From: Rivularia sp. PCC 7116 | GTDB lineage: Bacteria; Cyanobacteriota; Cyanobacteriia; Cyanobacteriales; Nostocaceae | Assembly (NCBI RefSeq): GCF_000316665.1 | Contig: NC_019678.1 | Coordinates: 4,154,001 to 4,218,000, forward strand | Reading direction: 5' to 3' | DNA length: 64,000 nucleotides | Part shown: positions 28,211 through 36,070 of the stretch, in pieces | Numbering within the stretch: position 1 is the stretch's first letter | Layout: every line of letters starts with the position of its first letter | Made by a program: the position numbers and the translations under genes | The notes under the pieces: generated by a model | Database searches by the model: none | Told to the model about the DNA's origin: nothing | The model's input: the letters and a program-made list of their open reading frames with translations, nothing else

Positions 28211-28486
28211 ATGAATTGGAATCAAGTTTCAACAGGAATATTGGTAATAGCGTCTTTAGTAACTACTGCATTGCCTGTATCAGCCAGTCCCTACCGTACT
28301 TCTAACAACGATTATCGAAGAGAAAAAGTTGTTGATGTAGTTGATATAAATGTAAATTTAAGAGGTAAAAAGAAGCGAAGAGTTAATAAAAAGAAGTTCA
28401 AGGAGGTTTGCGTTAACAAGCGTGTCCGAACAAGAAGAGGTGTTAGAAAAGTTCGGGAATGTAAATTAGTTAGAATCCGCAGATAA
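28211..28486 (+). CDS. Small basic secreted protein
   Basis: 91 residues. A signal peptide (about 1-25, STGILVIASLVTTALPVSA) precedes a short, strongly basic mature part: KVVDVVDINVNLRGKKKRRV, NKKKFKEVC, NKRVRTRRGVRKVREC. Two cysteines about 20 residues apart could form a disulfide. The start is supported by AAGAGG eight bases before the ATG. No family is recognised. The charge suggests binding to an acidic polymer such as exopolysaccharide or DNA, but this is inference. It lies inside the dyad-marked block (27979 upstream) and has a hairpin terminator at 28521-28557. Confidence 0.75.
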   Translation: MNWNQVSTGILVIASLVTTALPVSASPYRTSNNDYRREKVVDVVDINVNLRGKKKRRVNKKKFKEVCVNKRVRTRRGVRKVRECKLVRIRR

Positions 28487-28520
28487 GAAAAACAATACTG
28501 ATTTTTTGTAATGCGAATGC

Positions 28521-28557
28521 AAAGCCTTTACAAGCGATGAAAACTTGTGAAGGCTTT
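28521..28557 (+). terminator. Stem-loop after the small basic protein gene
   Basis: AAAGCCTT-T-ACAAG (28521-28534) pairs with CTTGT-G-AAGGCTTT (28544-28557), followed by ACTTGTATT. A related stem-loop with the shared words GAGCGATGATGAAT and CTTGTGAAGGTT occurs at about 27343-27379. The U-tract is weak, so it may instead be part of a repeated regulatory module. Confidence 0.5.
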
Positions 28558-28668
28558 ACTTGTATTAATACCCTTCTTTAATTAATCTTTGACATTTTTA
28601 ATTATTATTTTACTTTAACTACCTCGGTAATTAAAGTTAGGAAATATTACATTTGACTATGATTGTTG

Positions 28669-28684
28669 ATTATAAAATTGTAAT
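28669..28684. promoter_or_regulatory. Imperfect dyad ATTATA-AAAT-TGTAAT
   Basis: One mismatch from the perfect dyad, preceded by ATTACATTTGACT (28646-28658) as at 27274. It lies between two convergent genes, so a direct operator role is unclear; it may be a remnant of a duplicated upstream region. Confidence 0.3.
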
Positions 28685-28731
28685 TGAATCAACAACAAAA
28701 GCAATTATAATTCTGGCTAAAATTCGTTTAA

Positions 28732-29412
28732 CTAGGTTACTTTGTGAGTCACTAAACCATCTTTGACGTGAATAATGCGGTTGGTTTGGTTGGCGACATC
28801 TGGCTCGTGGGTGACAATAACGATTGTGATACCTTGACTATTAAGTTCGGTTAGTAAATTCATCACTTCCCCGGAAGTTTGGGTGTCCAATGCTCCTGTG
28901 GGTTCGTCTGCTAAAACAAGTTTAGGACGGTTGACGAGGGCACGGGCAATGGCTACTCGCTGCTGTTGTCCGCCAGACATCTGATTGGGACGGTTTAACA
29001 TTCGCTCTGCTAAGCCAACGCGGATTAAGGCTGACTCAGCCCGTTTTTTGCGTTGCGATTTAGAAATACCTGCATACACCATTGGCAGCATGACGTTTTC
29101 TAAAGCCGTGGAGCGAGGTAGTAAATTAAATTGCTGAAACACAAAACCGATATGTTGATTGCGGATATATGCCAACTCATCATTAGTTAGTGTAGTCAGA
29201 TTTCTACCTTCTAGAACATAATATCCAGATGTTGGGCGGTCGAGACAACCAATAATATTCATCAGTGTAGACTTTCCCGAACCAGACATCCCCATAATTG
29301 CAACATATTCGCCTTCTTCGATAGATAAATTAATCCCCTTGAGTATTGGAATTTTGCTTTCCCCTAAACAATAAGTTTTTTCAATGCCTTCCATCCAAAT
29401 CATAGTTGCCAT
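28732..29412 (-). CDS. MacB/LolD-type ABC transporter ATPase
   Basis: 226 residues, the ATP-binding subunit of a MacB-like exporter in which ATPase and permease are separate chains. Walker A is GMSGSGKST, the signature [15 protein letters not shown] and Walker [13 protein letters not shown]; the Q-loop lies in [20 protein letters not shown] and the H-loop in VTHEP. FNLLP and [12 protein letters not shown] are typical of the MacB/LolD/FtsE subgroup. It begins 33 bp after the permease stop codon with AGAGGA ten bases before the ATG. It is last in the three-gene operon adaptor-permease-ATPase. Confidence 0.93.
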   Translation of the reverse strand: MATMIWMEGIEKTYCLGESKIPILKGINLSIEEGEYVAIMGMSGSGKSTLMNIIGCLDRPTSGYYVLEGRNLTTLTNDELAYIRNQHIGFVFQQFNLLPRSTALENVMLPMVYAGISKSQRKKRAESALIRVGLAERMLNRPNQMSGGQQQRVAIARALVNRPKLVLADEPTGALDTQTSGEVMNLLTELNSQGITIVIVTHEPDVANQTNRIIHVKDGLVTHKVT

Positions 29413-29445
29413 ATTCGTAATCCTCTAAGCTATCAGTATGCTGTT

Positions 29446-30756
29446 TCAATCGCTCCTGAGCGCTTCGATTGGGTCAAGTCTGGCAGCATTACGAGCGGGT
29501 ATTACTCCAGCTAGCAACCCAATGATAAATGTCAAACCAAATCCGAATAAAATCGACCATAGTGAAATCACAAGGGGAAATTTAAACGAATTTGAGGCAC
29601 CGAAGCCAATTACAATCCCCAAGCAGATACCAATCGCTCCTCCCATTGCTGCAATAATTACTGCTTCAGCTAAAAACTGGCTCAAAATAGCACTATTAGT
29701 AGCTCCAACTGCTTTGCGAATCCCGATTTCTCTTGTCCGCTCAACCACTGACACAAGCATAATGTTGGCAATGCCAATACCCCCGACAATTAAAGAAATT
29801 GCGGCGACTGCTACTATCATGATGGTAAACAGTTTAGATGTACTGGTAAGGGTTTCGATAATATCAGCTGAATTGATAATTCTAAAATCGTCTTTATGGT
29901 CTTTTGCGGGAAAAATACCATGTCGTACCCGCAACAGATTTGTAGTTTGATATTCGGCAGCGTCTAACCTATCCTGGCTTTTGACTTTGACATAAATTCC
30001 TCTGACGGCAATTCCTTTAACAGAGTTGTTTCCTACTAGCCGAGCAGACATATTGGTGAGGGGAATATAAATTAGTTCATCTGGGTTTTGCCTTCCTTGC
30101 GCTCCTTTCGTCTCCATAACGCCAATTACCTCATAGATTTGTCCTTGAATGCGGATTTGTGAACCTTCTGCACTACTTCCCGAACCCAGTAATTCATCTC
30201 GTGCGGTGGGACCTAAAACTGCCACAGGTTTTCCCGCATCAACTTCCTCTTGAGTAAAAAATCTACCTGTTTGAGGATGGGTGTTGCGTACATCTGGATA
30301 GTTGATATCGGTGCCAATAATTGTCAACGAGTTGTTGTTTTGGGCATAAACAACTTGAGCGTTTTGTTCCAGGAAAGCAGATACGCGCTCAACTCCTAAA
30401 ACCTGTTGAGCGATCGCCTCAGCATCTTCCAAGGTTAACGTTGTTGCACTCCCAGCCCCCTGCCGGACTCTACCGCTTCTAGCTGCACCCGATCGCACTT
30501 GCAAAATGTCGCTTCCAAGGGATTGTAATCGTTGCTCGGTAGCTTTTTGAGTACCTTGACCAATGGCGGTAACGGCAATCACTGCTGTAATACCAATGAT
30601 GATGCCTAACATTGTCAACATAGTGCGGAGTTTGTTATTCCACAACGCTTCAACAGCCATTGTCAGAATTTCCACGTGCGATACCGTAGATACTTTTTTA
30701 ACTCGTGGTTTGAAGTCAAGTGCGTTCATTTTAATCAACTTAAAAGGGCATATCAC
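29446..30756 (-). CDS. MacB-like ABC transporter permease
   Basis: 436 residues. The first membrane helix is near 50-72 (LRTMLTMLGIIIGITAVIAV), then a MacB periplasmic core domain (about 75-300), and three C-terminal FtsX-type helices (about 315-345, 370-395, 400-425) with RTREIGIRKAVGA between the first two and PARNAARLDPIEALRSD at the end. These mechanotransmission-type permeases do not form a membrane channel for the cargo but work on substrate in the periplasm with a MacA-like adaptor. The frame starts with GTG at 30756 overlapping the adaptor's TGA (GTGA), which suggests translational coupling; ATG 30729 (MNALDF) is an alternative start. Confidence 0.92.
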   Translation of the reverse strand: MICPFKLIKMNALDFKPRVKKVSTVSHVEILTMAVEALWNNKLRTMLTMLGIIIGITAVIAVTAIGQGTQKATEQRLQSLGSDILQVRSGAARSGRVRQGAGSATTLTLEDAEAIAQQVLGVERVSAFLEQNAQVVYAQNNNSLTIIGTDINYPDVRNTHPQTGRFFTQEEVDAGKPVAVLGPTARDELLGSGSSAEGSQIRIQGQIYEVIGVMETKGAQGRQNPDELIYIPLTNMSARLVGNNSVKGIAVRGIYVKVKSQDRLDAAEYQTTNLLRVRHGIFPAKDHKDDFRIINSADIIETLTSTSKLFTIMIVAVAAISLIVGGIGIANIMLVSVVERTREIGIRKAVGATNSAILSQFLAEAVIIAAMGGAIGICLGIVIGFGASNSFKFPLVISLWSILFGFGLTFIIGLLAGVIPARNAARLDPIEALRSD

Positions 30757-32261
30757 AAAGGAGGAGGACCACCACCAGGGGGACGATTTCTGTTACTATT
30801 TCTTTGAGAACCTGATGGAGCACTAAGCAAAACTTTCTCGTTTCCTTGTAAACCGGAACGTACTTCAGTCTTACTATTAACTGTTAGTCCGGTTTTTATT
30901 GGTACGAATCGAATCCCTTTTTCAGTAATTACTCGTACTCCGGTGCCGTTCTTTTGCCGTAGAATCGCCACCGTTGGGATGACAAGCACATTATTTAATT
31001 TACCTGCATTGAATTTTGCATTGACGTTCATACCGGGACGCAGCAGAGTTTCAGAATCGGTAAAGTTTACTCTGACTTCAAAGCTAGTGACGTTAGAAGT
31101 TACCGTTGCTTGAGGCGCAACTTCAGCAACTTTGCCTTTAAAAGTTCTATCAGAATAGGCATCAGCGATAACAGTGACTGACTGCCCGACTTTTATTTTA
31201 CTGATATCTGTTTCAGCCACATTTGCTACAACTTGATAGTTTGATGCCAAGGAGAGAATCGAAGAAGAAGTTGCGCTAGATACTTCGCTTCCCGATGTGG
31301 TAGGTGTGACAAAACCACCTGGATCTGCATACTTGGCAGTGACAATGCCACTGAAAGGAGCGCGAATAATTGTATTTTGAATCTGTGTTTCAATCGTTTT
31401 TAAGTTGCCCTGTTGTTGAATCACTTGTGCGCGTGCAGCTTCAATGTCTTCGGTGCGCGTTCCTGCTTTTTGCAGTGCTAAAGCTTGTTGCTTTTCTTTG
31501 ACTGCTGCCTTTAATTGCTCGATATCTTCAGTGCGCGTTCCTGCTTTTTGTAATGCTAATGCTTGCTGTGCTTCATTTACCGCAGCTTGGGCGCTATCGC
31601 GTTCGGCACGTTGTTGGTTGAGAATTTGTAGGGAAATGGCACCAGCATTATATAGTTGCTGATTGCGGTTAAAATCATCTTCAGCTTTTCTTAAATTTGC
31701 TTGAGCGCTTTTTAAACGTGCTTGAGCCTGAGCAATATCTTGAGGACGATTACCCGCAATTGCTTTTTGCAGATTAGCTTGAGCTTGCTCTAATTGTGCT
31801 TGTGCTTGAGCAATATCTTGAGAGCGATTACCCGCAATTGCCTTTTTCAAATTTGCTTGAGCCGCAGCTAGAGAACCCCGTGCTTGAATAAACTGCCCTT
31901 GTAGGGTTGAGTCATCCATGCGTGCCAGGATTTGTCCGACTTTTACATAGTCCCCTTCCTTTACAAGCAAGCTCTTTAACCGTCCAGAAGTATCGGGGCT
32001 AACGTTGGTTGATTGTTTGGCTTCAATTGCACCGTTGGCTAAGATAGTAATAGGTAACGTTTCTCGTTCAACTGGAACCGTCAACATTTTGCTTCTGGCT
32101 TTTTGAGCGAAAGAAATCACTACCTGGCGGTAAATAAGGTATCCACCACCCGTTAATAAACAGAGAATCAGTAAACCTATTAGCCACTTGCTTAGTTTAT
32201 GTTTGAACGAGCCTTTTCCTAAAGGCTGAAATATCGCATGTTGGGAAGATTGAAGTTTCAT
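30753..32261 (-). CDS. MacA/HlyD-like periplasmic adaptor protein
   Basis: 502 residues. A single N-terminal membrane anchor (about 24-46, WLIGLLILCLLTGGGYLIY), split barrel/lipoyl segments (VSPDTSGRLKSLLVKEGDYV and ...IIRAPFSGIVTAKYADPG) and a long coiled-coil hairpin (about 120-300) identify the membrane-fusion protein of a tripartite exporter. The hairpin contains internal duplications: AIAGNR(S/P)QDIAQAQA occurs twice and LALQKAGTRTEDIE twice. The C-terminus is Pro/Gly-rich (RPPGGGPPPL). First gene of the operon; no TolC gene is next to it. The cargo is unknown; MacAB relatives export macrolides, peptides or lipoproteins. A MITE (32388-32511) lies in its upstream region. Confidence 0.93.
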   Translation of the reverse strand: MKLQSSQHAIFQPLGKGSFKHKLSKWLIGLLILCLLTGGGYLIYRQVVISFAQKARSKMLTVPVERETLPITILANGAIEAKQSTNVSPDTSGRLKSLLVKEGDYVKVGQILARMDDSTLQGQFIQARGSLAAAQANLKKAIAGNRSQDIAQAQAQLEQAQANLQKAIAGNRPQDIAQAQARLKSAQANLRKAEDDFNRNQQLYNAGAISLQILNQQRAERDSAQAAVNEAQQALALQKAGTRTEDIEQLKAAVKEKQQALALQKAGTRTEDIEAARAQVIQQQGNLKTIETQIQNTIIRAPFSGIVTAKYADPGGFVTPTTSGSEVSSATSSSILSLASNYQVVANVAETDISKIKVGQSVTVIADAYSDRTFKGKVAEVAPQATVTSNVTSFEVRVNFTDSETLLRPGMNVNAKFNAGKLNNVLVIPTVAILRQKNGTGVRVITEKGIRFVPIKTGLTVNSKTEVRSGLQGNEKVLLSAPSGSQRNSNRNRPPGGGPPPL

Positions 32262-32387
32262 ACGCTACGAATGCACAATTAGTGCAAGAAGCAACAATAA
32301 ATGATTCTGATTGCGTTTTGTGCGGCTCTGTGTGGGAGTATCCCAAGAACTTTATTAATTACTTGTTTATATTTATCTAATGATTTT

Positions 32388-32511
32388 AGGACTTACGCAA
32401 CTGGCACATTTATGCTGTAGGGTGCTGTGACACTTATTCGATTTTTTGACGTAATAGTGAGGGTTTTAGTGTCACGCACCACCCAAGTTGTGTGACACTT
32501 GCGTAAGTCCT
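32388..32511. repeat. AGGACTTACGCA MITE, intact copy
   Basis: A 124-bp element with perfect 13-bp inverted ends AGGACTTACGCAA (32388-32400) and TTGCGTAAGTCCT (32499-32511). Inside are a second dyad (GTGCTGTGACAC...GTGTCACGCACC) and no open frame. Related full or partial copies lie at 27668-27782, 47741-47839 and, degenerate, at about 3180-3245. It lies between the adaptor gene and the dyad pair at 32568/32712. Confidence 0.85.
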
Positions 32512-32565
32512 GGATTTAATACTTTTTAATTACAGTATATCGATATAACAATTAATCCTGTGTTT

Positions 32566-32792
32566 AAATTACAAAATTGTAATTTTGAGGCGTAAATTTT
32601 GTTTTTGACCAGCAATTATTTTGTGACAAAATCCGTACTTTCTATATTTAGAAAAGGATTTAATATTTATTAATCACAACATATTGACATAAAAATTTAC
32701 TGTTTGTTTGAATTACAAAATTGTAATTTTAATACGTAAATTTTGTCGTTAAAAAGTAATTATTCTAGGATAAAATCTGTTTCCATAGGGTT
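32566..32792. promoter_or_regulatory. Tandem pair of ATTACA-AAAT-TGTAAT regulatory modules
   Basis: Two modules 144 bp apart share a dyad and its flank. Module 1 has the dyad at 32568-32583 followed by CGTAAATTTTGT (32591) and CAATTATTTTGTGACAAAAT. Module 2 has the dyad at 32712-32727 followed by CGTAAATTTTGT (32735) and TAATTATTCTAGGATAAAAT. Arms extend to AAATTACA/TGTAATTT in the first. The modules lie between the divergent adaptor and YHYH-lipoprotein genes, 185 bp (module 2) upstream of the lipoprotein start. A dimeric or OmpR-like regulator is the likely ligand. Confidence 0.5.
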
Positions 32793-32911
32793 ATAACTAA
32801 AAATTGCTAAAATGCTCCCTAAATATATGTTCCTACAGTTTTTAGTACCCTTTTTCTAGTTATTTGTATGATATCTGGATTAACAGCAATTCAAGCAGGG
32901 AATTATATAAT

Positions 32912-34039
32912 ATGAAGGTACTAATTATTATTCTTACAGGTGTTATAGCGGCAGGCTCATCATTTAGTTGCACTAAACAGAAACCAATTGCAAGCAGCAC
33001 TAACATGAGCGAGATTAGCGACAATCGGGTTAAAAATCAAGATAGTGGAGAAGAAGCAGAAACTGCACTTACACAATACGAAACCCTTGGTATGACGTTT
33101 CTAAAAAATGCAATTGTTAAAGATATTACTACCAAAAATTGTACTTTGGTAGATGGAACCCAAACTACTTGTCAATCAATTACTGTAAGCGGATACCCGT
33201 CTAATTATGAAGCAGGACCATTTTGTCCGCGAACAACCGCTGACTCCAAAGAAACAACTGGTATTTGGCTTGATGGTGAGAATATCTACGATTTAGATGG
33301 TAAGTTTATTATGAAACTTCCTGAGATATACGATGACGAGAAATTTATACTATATGATTCAAATAACAATGTAAATGTTACTGATACGAAAGAAGAGTTT
33401 GATGGAGCGGCTAAACCTCAAGTAGAAGAGGAATACAAATACAATTGTGTTGAAGGAAAAATAGAATGGCTTGAAGGCGGCTCACCGATTCAAACTACTG
33501 TTGAAATACCTGCAAACCCAGTCAAAAGTGATACCGTTACCAATCTTGGCAGAAATAAAGTCGGAGTAACTATTAATGGGGTTGTAATTGATAGTCCAGC
33601 ACCGGTACAAGCAATTCTCTCAGCCTATACTATAGCTGCTTTTGATGATTGTGGAGGTCATATTAATCCAGTCATTGGGTATCACCAACATGGTATTACT
33701 GGATGTTTTGGTGTCGAAAGCAAAGTTGATGGTGAAACGAAATTAGTTGGATACGCTATGGACGGGTTCCCTATCCATAGTACTTATGAAGAAAGTAATC
33801 AAACTCCAGAACTGGATGAGTGCGGAGGTCATGAAGTAGAAGGATTAGGATACCATTATCACGCAAATAAAGCAGCAAAAAATTCAGTAATTTCTTGTTT
33901 TCATGGAACTTTGGTAAAAGGTCAGCAAGGTAGAAGGGGTGGTAGACCTCGTAGACCACCGCAGGGTCAAAGACCACCTGGAAATATGACTCCGAGAAAA
34001 GGCATTTCTCCTGTGGTATTACCTCCAAAACAAGATTAA
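32912..34039 (+). CDS. YHYH-domain lipoprotein 1
   Basis: 375 residues from ATG 32912 (the frame is open 16 codons further upstream without function). A signal peptide with lipobox-like AGSSFSC puts the lipidated Cys at residue 20. The YHYH domain covers about 90-345: FCPRTTADSKETTG, VGVTINGVVIDSPAPV, DDCGGHINPVIGYHQHG, YAMDGFPIHSTYE, DECGGHEVEGLGYHYHANK (YHYH at about 314-317) and CFHGTLV. The many His, Cys and Asp residues suggest metal binding, but the domain's function is unknown. The C-terminus is Arg/Pro/Gly-rich (GGRPRRPPQGQRPPG), sharing PPQGQR with the secreted repeat protein at 26690. It is followed 30 bp later by a second YHYH gene; regulatory dyads lie upstream. Confidence 0.85.
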   Translation: MKVLIIILTGVIAAGSSFSCTKQKPIASSTNMSEISDNRVKNQDSGEEAETALTQYETLGMTFLKNAIVKDITTKNCTLVDGTQTTCQSITVSGYPSNYEAGPFCPRTTADSKETTGIWLDGENIYDLDGKFIMKLPEIYDDEKFILYDSNNNVNVTDTKEEFDGAAKPQVEEEYKYNCVEGKIEWLEGGSPIQTTVEIPANPVKSDTVTNLGRNKVGVTINGVVIDSPAPVQAILSAYTIAAFDDCGGHINPVIGYHQHGITGCFGVESKVDGETKLVGYAMDGFPIHSTYEESNQTPELDECGGHEVEGLGYHYHANKAAKNSVISCFHGTLVKGQQGRRGGRPRRPPQGQRPPGNMTPRKGISPVVLPPKQD

Positions 34040-34069
34040 CCAATATCTAAGTAATAGGTTCTATATAAT

Positions 34070-35182
34070 ATGCAAGTACGACGACTTCCAATTCTTATTC
34101 TGACAGCAGTTTTCGCGGCTAGCTCATCATTGAGTTGCACGCAACAGACACCAAATTCAAGCAGCGCAAACACAATTGATGCTAGTAAGCGTAATGGTGA
34201 CGAAGAAACAAAAAACGCTCAAAGTTCGCCAACCGCAACAGACTGCACAACCTATAAAAAAGCTTTTGGGTTACACCTCGATTCTGAGGCAATTAATTGT
34301 ACTGCTGATTCCCTTGAGGTAACCGCTACAGGTCTTCCCGATTTGACTTCCCGAAGCAGTGAAGATGTACCAATGGTAGGCATCAAATCTTGGATACAAA
34401 GAGTTGCGATTCCATACGATTATCAGTGGCGTATTCCTCTCAAACCTCAGTGGTTAGATGAGCCTGTTGAAGCAAGTCCGCGTGGACCGATAGCAGTTGC
34501 AGTTGACGGTGTGCCTATTTTTCATTACGAACGACGACCTGATGTTTCAACTTCCCTAGATAACTATGAGGAGCGCAATGATACCGTTGTTCAGGGCGAA
34601 TTAGACCAATGTGGCGGTCACGCGGGGCAGGGTGAAGACTATCATTATCATTACGCTCCGGTTTGCTTGATGGATAAACATAATCCTGAATTACCTATTG
34701 CCTTTGCTCTTGACGGCACGCCTATCTATTTCGGTGAAGGTGGTGATGAATATTATGGACGGGGTAGATACAGCGACCTTAGTTATCTACCCGATCAAGA
34801 ACTTGATGAGTGCAACGCGCTGCAATTACCAGATGGTAGTTATGTGCATTACACAACCAAAACCCCACCATATGTTGTAGGTTGCCATCACGGATTTTTT
34901 GACTCTAAACTACAAATAGAACCTCCCACCTTCGATGCATTGGCGCAGCGTACATCAAGCCCCTTTGGTGGTAGCTATGGTGAGCCTGTCTCTACGCTTA
35001 TCACTGATTTTAAGAAAAATGAAGATGGAGAATATCGTTTGGGTTTCAATTCTTTAACTACACCTGGTGTAACAAGTGCAGTTGTGTACCGTAAGACTTC
35101 ATCGGATTGTTGGGAGTTTGAGTACCAAAAAGTTGCGGGGGAAACAGTTCAGACAACAACAGCCTGCCGACACCAACACTAA
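34070..35182 (+). CDS. YHYH-domain lipoprotein 2
   Basis: 370 residues. A signal peptide with lipobox-like ASSSLSC puts the lipidated Cys at residue 23. The YHYH domain has PIAVAVDGVPIFHYERR, LDQCGGHAGQGEDYHYHYAP (YHYH at 191-194), CLMDKHNPELPIAFALDGTPIYFG, LDECNALQLPDGSYVHYTT and VVGCHHGFF. It differs clearly from lipoprotein 1, so this is an old duplication or separate recruitment and not a recent copy. It lacks the Arg/Pro-rich tail. It is 30 bp downstream of gene 1 and very probably co-transcribed. The function of this domain is not known. A MITE and a dyad separate it from the response-regulator gene. Confidence 0.85.
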   Translation: MQVRRLPILILTAVFAASSSLSCTQQTPNSSSANTIDASKRNGDEETKNAQSSPTATDCTTYKKAFGLHLDSEAINCTADSLEVTATGLPDLTSRSSEDVPMVGIKSWIQRVAIPYDYQWRIPLKPQWLDEPVEASPRGPIAVAVDGVPIFHYERRPDVSTSLDNYEERNDTVVQGELDQCGGHAGQGEDYHYHYAPVCLMDKHNPELPIAFALDGTPIYFGEGGDEYYGRGRYSDLSYLPDQELDECNALQLPDGSYVHYTTKTPPYVVGCHHGFFDSKLQIEPPTFDALAQRTSSPFGGSYGEPVSTLITDFKKNEDGEYRLGFNSLTTPGVTSAVVYRKTSSDCWEFEYQKVAGETVQTTTACRHQH

Positions 35183-35190
35183 CGGTTACA

Positions 35191-35302
35191 TACTCCCTTC
35201 CCGGTGGAAGATTACCGGTTTTGATAGAGGGAGGGAGTGAGAGAGGGAGGGAGTGAGAGAGAAAGAAATTGTTATAGGAAATCTTAGAGTGGGATAGGAG
35301 TA
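35191..35302. repeat. MITE-like element with CT-rich core, copy B
   Basis: The reverse-orientation partner of 11862-11968. Ends are TACTCCCTTCCCGG and TGGGATAGGAGTA, with GGAAGATTACC and GAAATCTTAGA inside; the core is GAGGGAGGGAGTGAGAGAG. 112 bp, no coding capacity. It starts 9 bp after the YHYH-2 stop codon and ends 8 bp before the dyad at 35310. Confidence 0.75.
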
Positions 35303-35309
35303 ATTCTTG

Positions 35310-35325
35310 ATTACAAAATTGTAAT
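35310..35325. promoter_or_regulatory. Dyad ATTACA-AAAT-TGTAAT upstream of the response-regulator gene
   Basis: A perfect 6+6 dyad identical in arms and spacer to those at 32568 and 32712. It ends 61 bp before the GTG start of the two-component operon, a position suited to autoregulation. Confidence 0.5.
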
Positions 35326-35386
35326 GTGAGTTTTTGAGTAGCAAGTTTAAAATATTACTATCGCGTGCGGAAGCTATTGAATAGTT

Positions 35387-36070
35387 GTGAATGTTCTATT
35401 TGTCGAAGATGAAGCAAAAATTGCTGACTTTGTTCGGGCTGGACTAAAGGAGCAAGGGTTTACTGTAGATTACTGCGATAATGGGAATGAAGGTTGTTTA
35501 CTAGCCTTAGAAAACGAATATGATGCAATTATTTTGGATATTATGGTTCCTGGAAAAGACGGGCTATCAATTCTCAAACAATTGCGTCAAAAAGGTAAGA
35601 ATACTCCGGTAATTTTATTAACGGCTCGGAATGAACTTGATGATAGATTACAAGGGTTGAACTTGGGTGCTGATGATTACATTGCCAAACCTTTCTTTGT
35701 GGAAGAATTAGTTGCTCGCATCCATGCTGTTATCCGTCGTACTGTGGGAGAGCGGCAAAATTATATTGCTGTGGGAGCTTTAAAATTAGATAGAATTACT
35801 AGGGAAGTTACTTGCAATCAAAAAGCGATTGAGCTTACCACTCGCGAGTTTAATCTTCTAGAATATTTGATGCGATCGCCAGAAAGAGTTTTTACCAGAA
35901 CCCAAATATTAGAGCATGTTTGGGGTTATGATTTTAATCCAAATACCAATGTTGTAGACGTTTGTATCCAGCGGATTCGGAAAAAAATTGACCCTATTAA
36001 CAAGGGAGAATGGATTGAAAGTATTCGCGGAGTTGGTTATCGCTTTCGTCAAGCAGATACTCATTCATGA
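35387..36070 (+). CDS. OmpR/PhoB-family response regulator
   Basis: 227 residues. The receiver domain covers about 1-118 with acidic pocket VEDE, phospho-acceptor Asp51 (ILDIMVPGKDG), the Thr switch in LLTARNE and Lys in DDYIAKPF. The winged-helix domain (about 125-222) has ELTTREFNLLEYLMRSPERV, and the recognition region ending VDVCIQRIRKKI and IESIRGVGYRF. The start is GTG 35387. The gene overlaps the kinase gene by ATGA. It resembles RppA/CopR/heavy-metal-type regulators (closest style: RppA-RppB, NrsR, CusR), which suggests response to metals or envelope stress; this is inference. Confidence 0.93.
   Translation: MNVLFVEDEAKIADFVRAGLKEQGFTVDYCDNGNEGCLLALENEYDAIILDIMVPGKDGLSILKQLRQKGKNTPVILLTARNELDDRLQGLNLGADDYIAKPFFVEELVARIHAVIRRTVGERQNYIAVGALKLDRITREVTCNQKAIELTTREFNLLEYLMRSPERVFTRTQILEHVWGYDFNPNTNVVDVCIQRIRKKIDPINKGEWIESIRGVGYRFRQADTHS

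Noticed and set aside
29438-29950. A 170-codon plus-strand frame opposite the MacB-like permease
   Set aside because: The permease has a complete family architecture in this DNA; the opposite frame has none.
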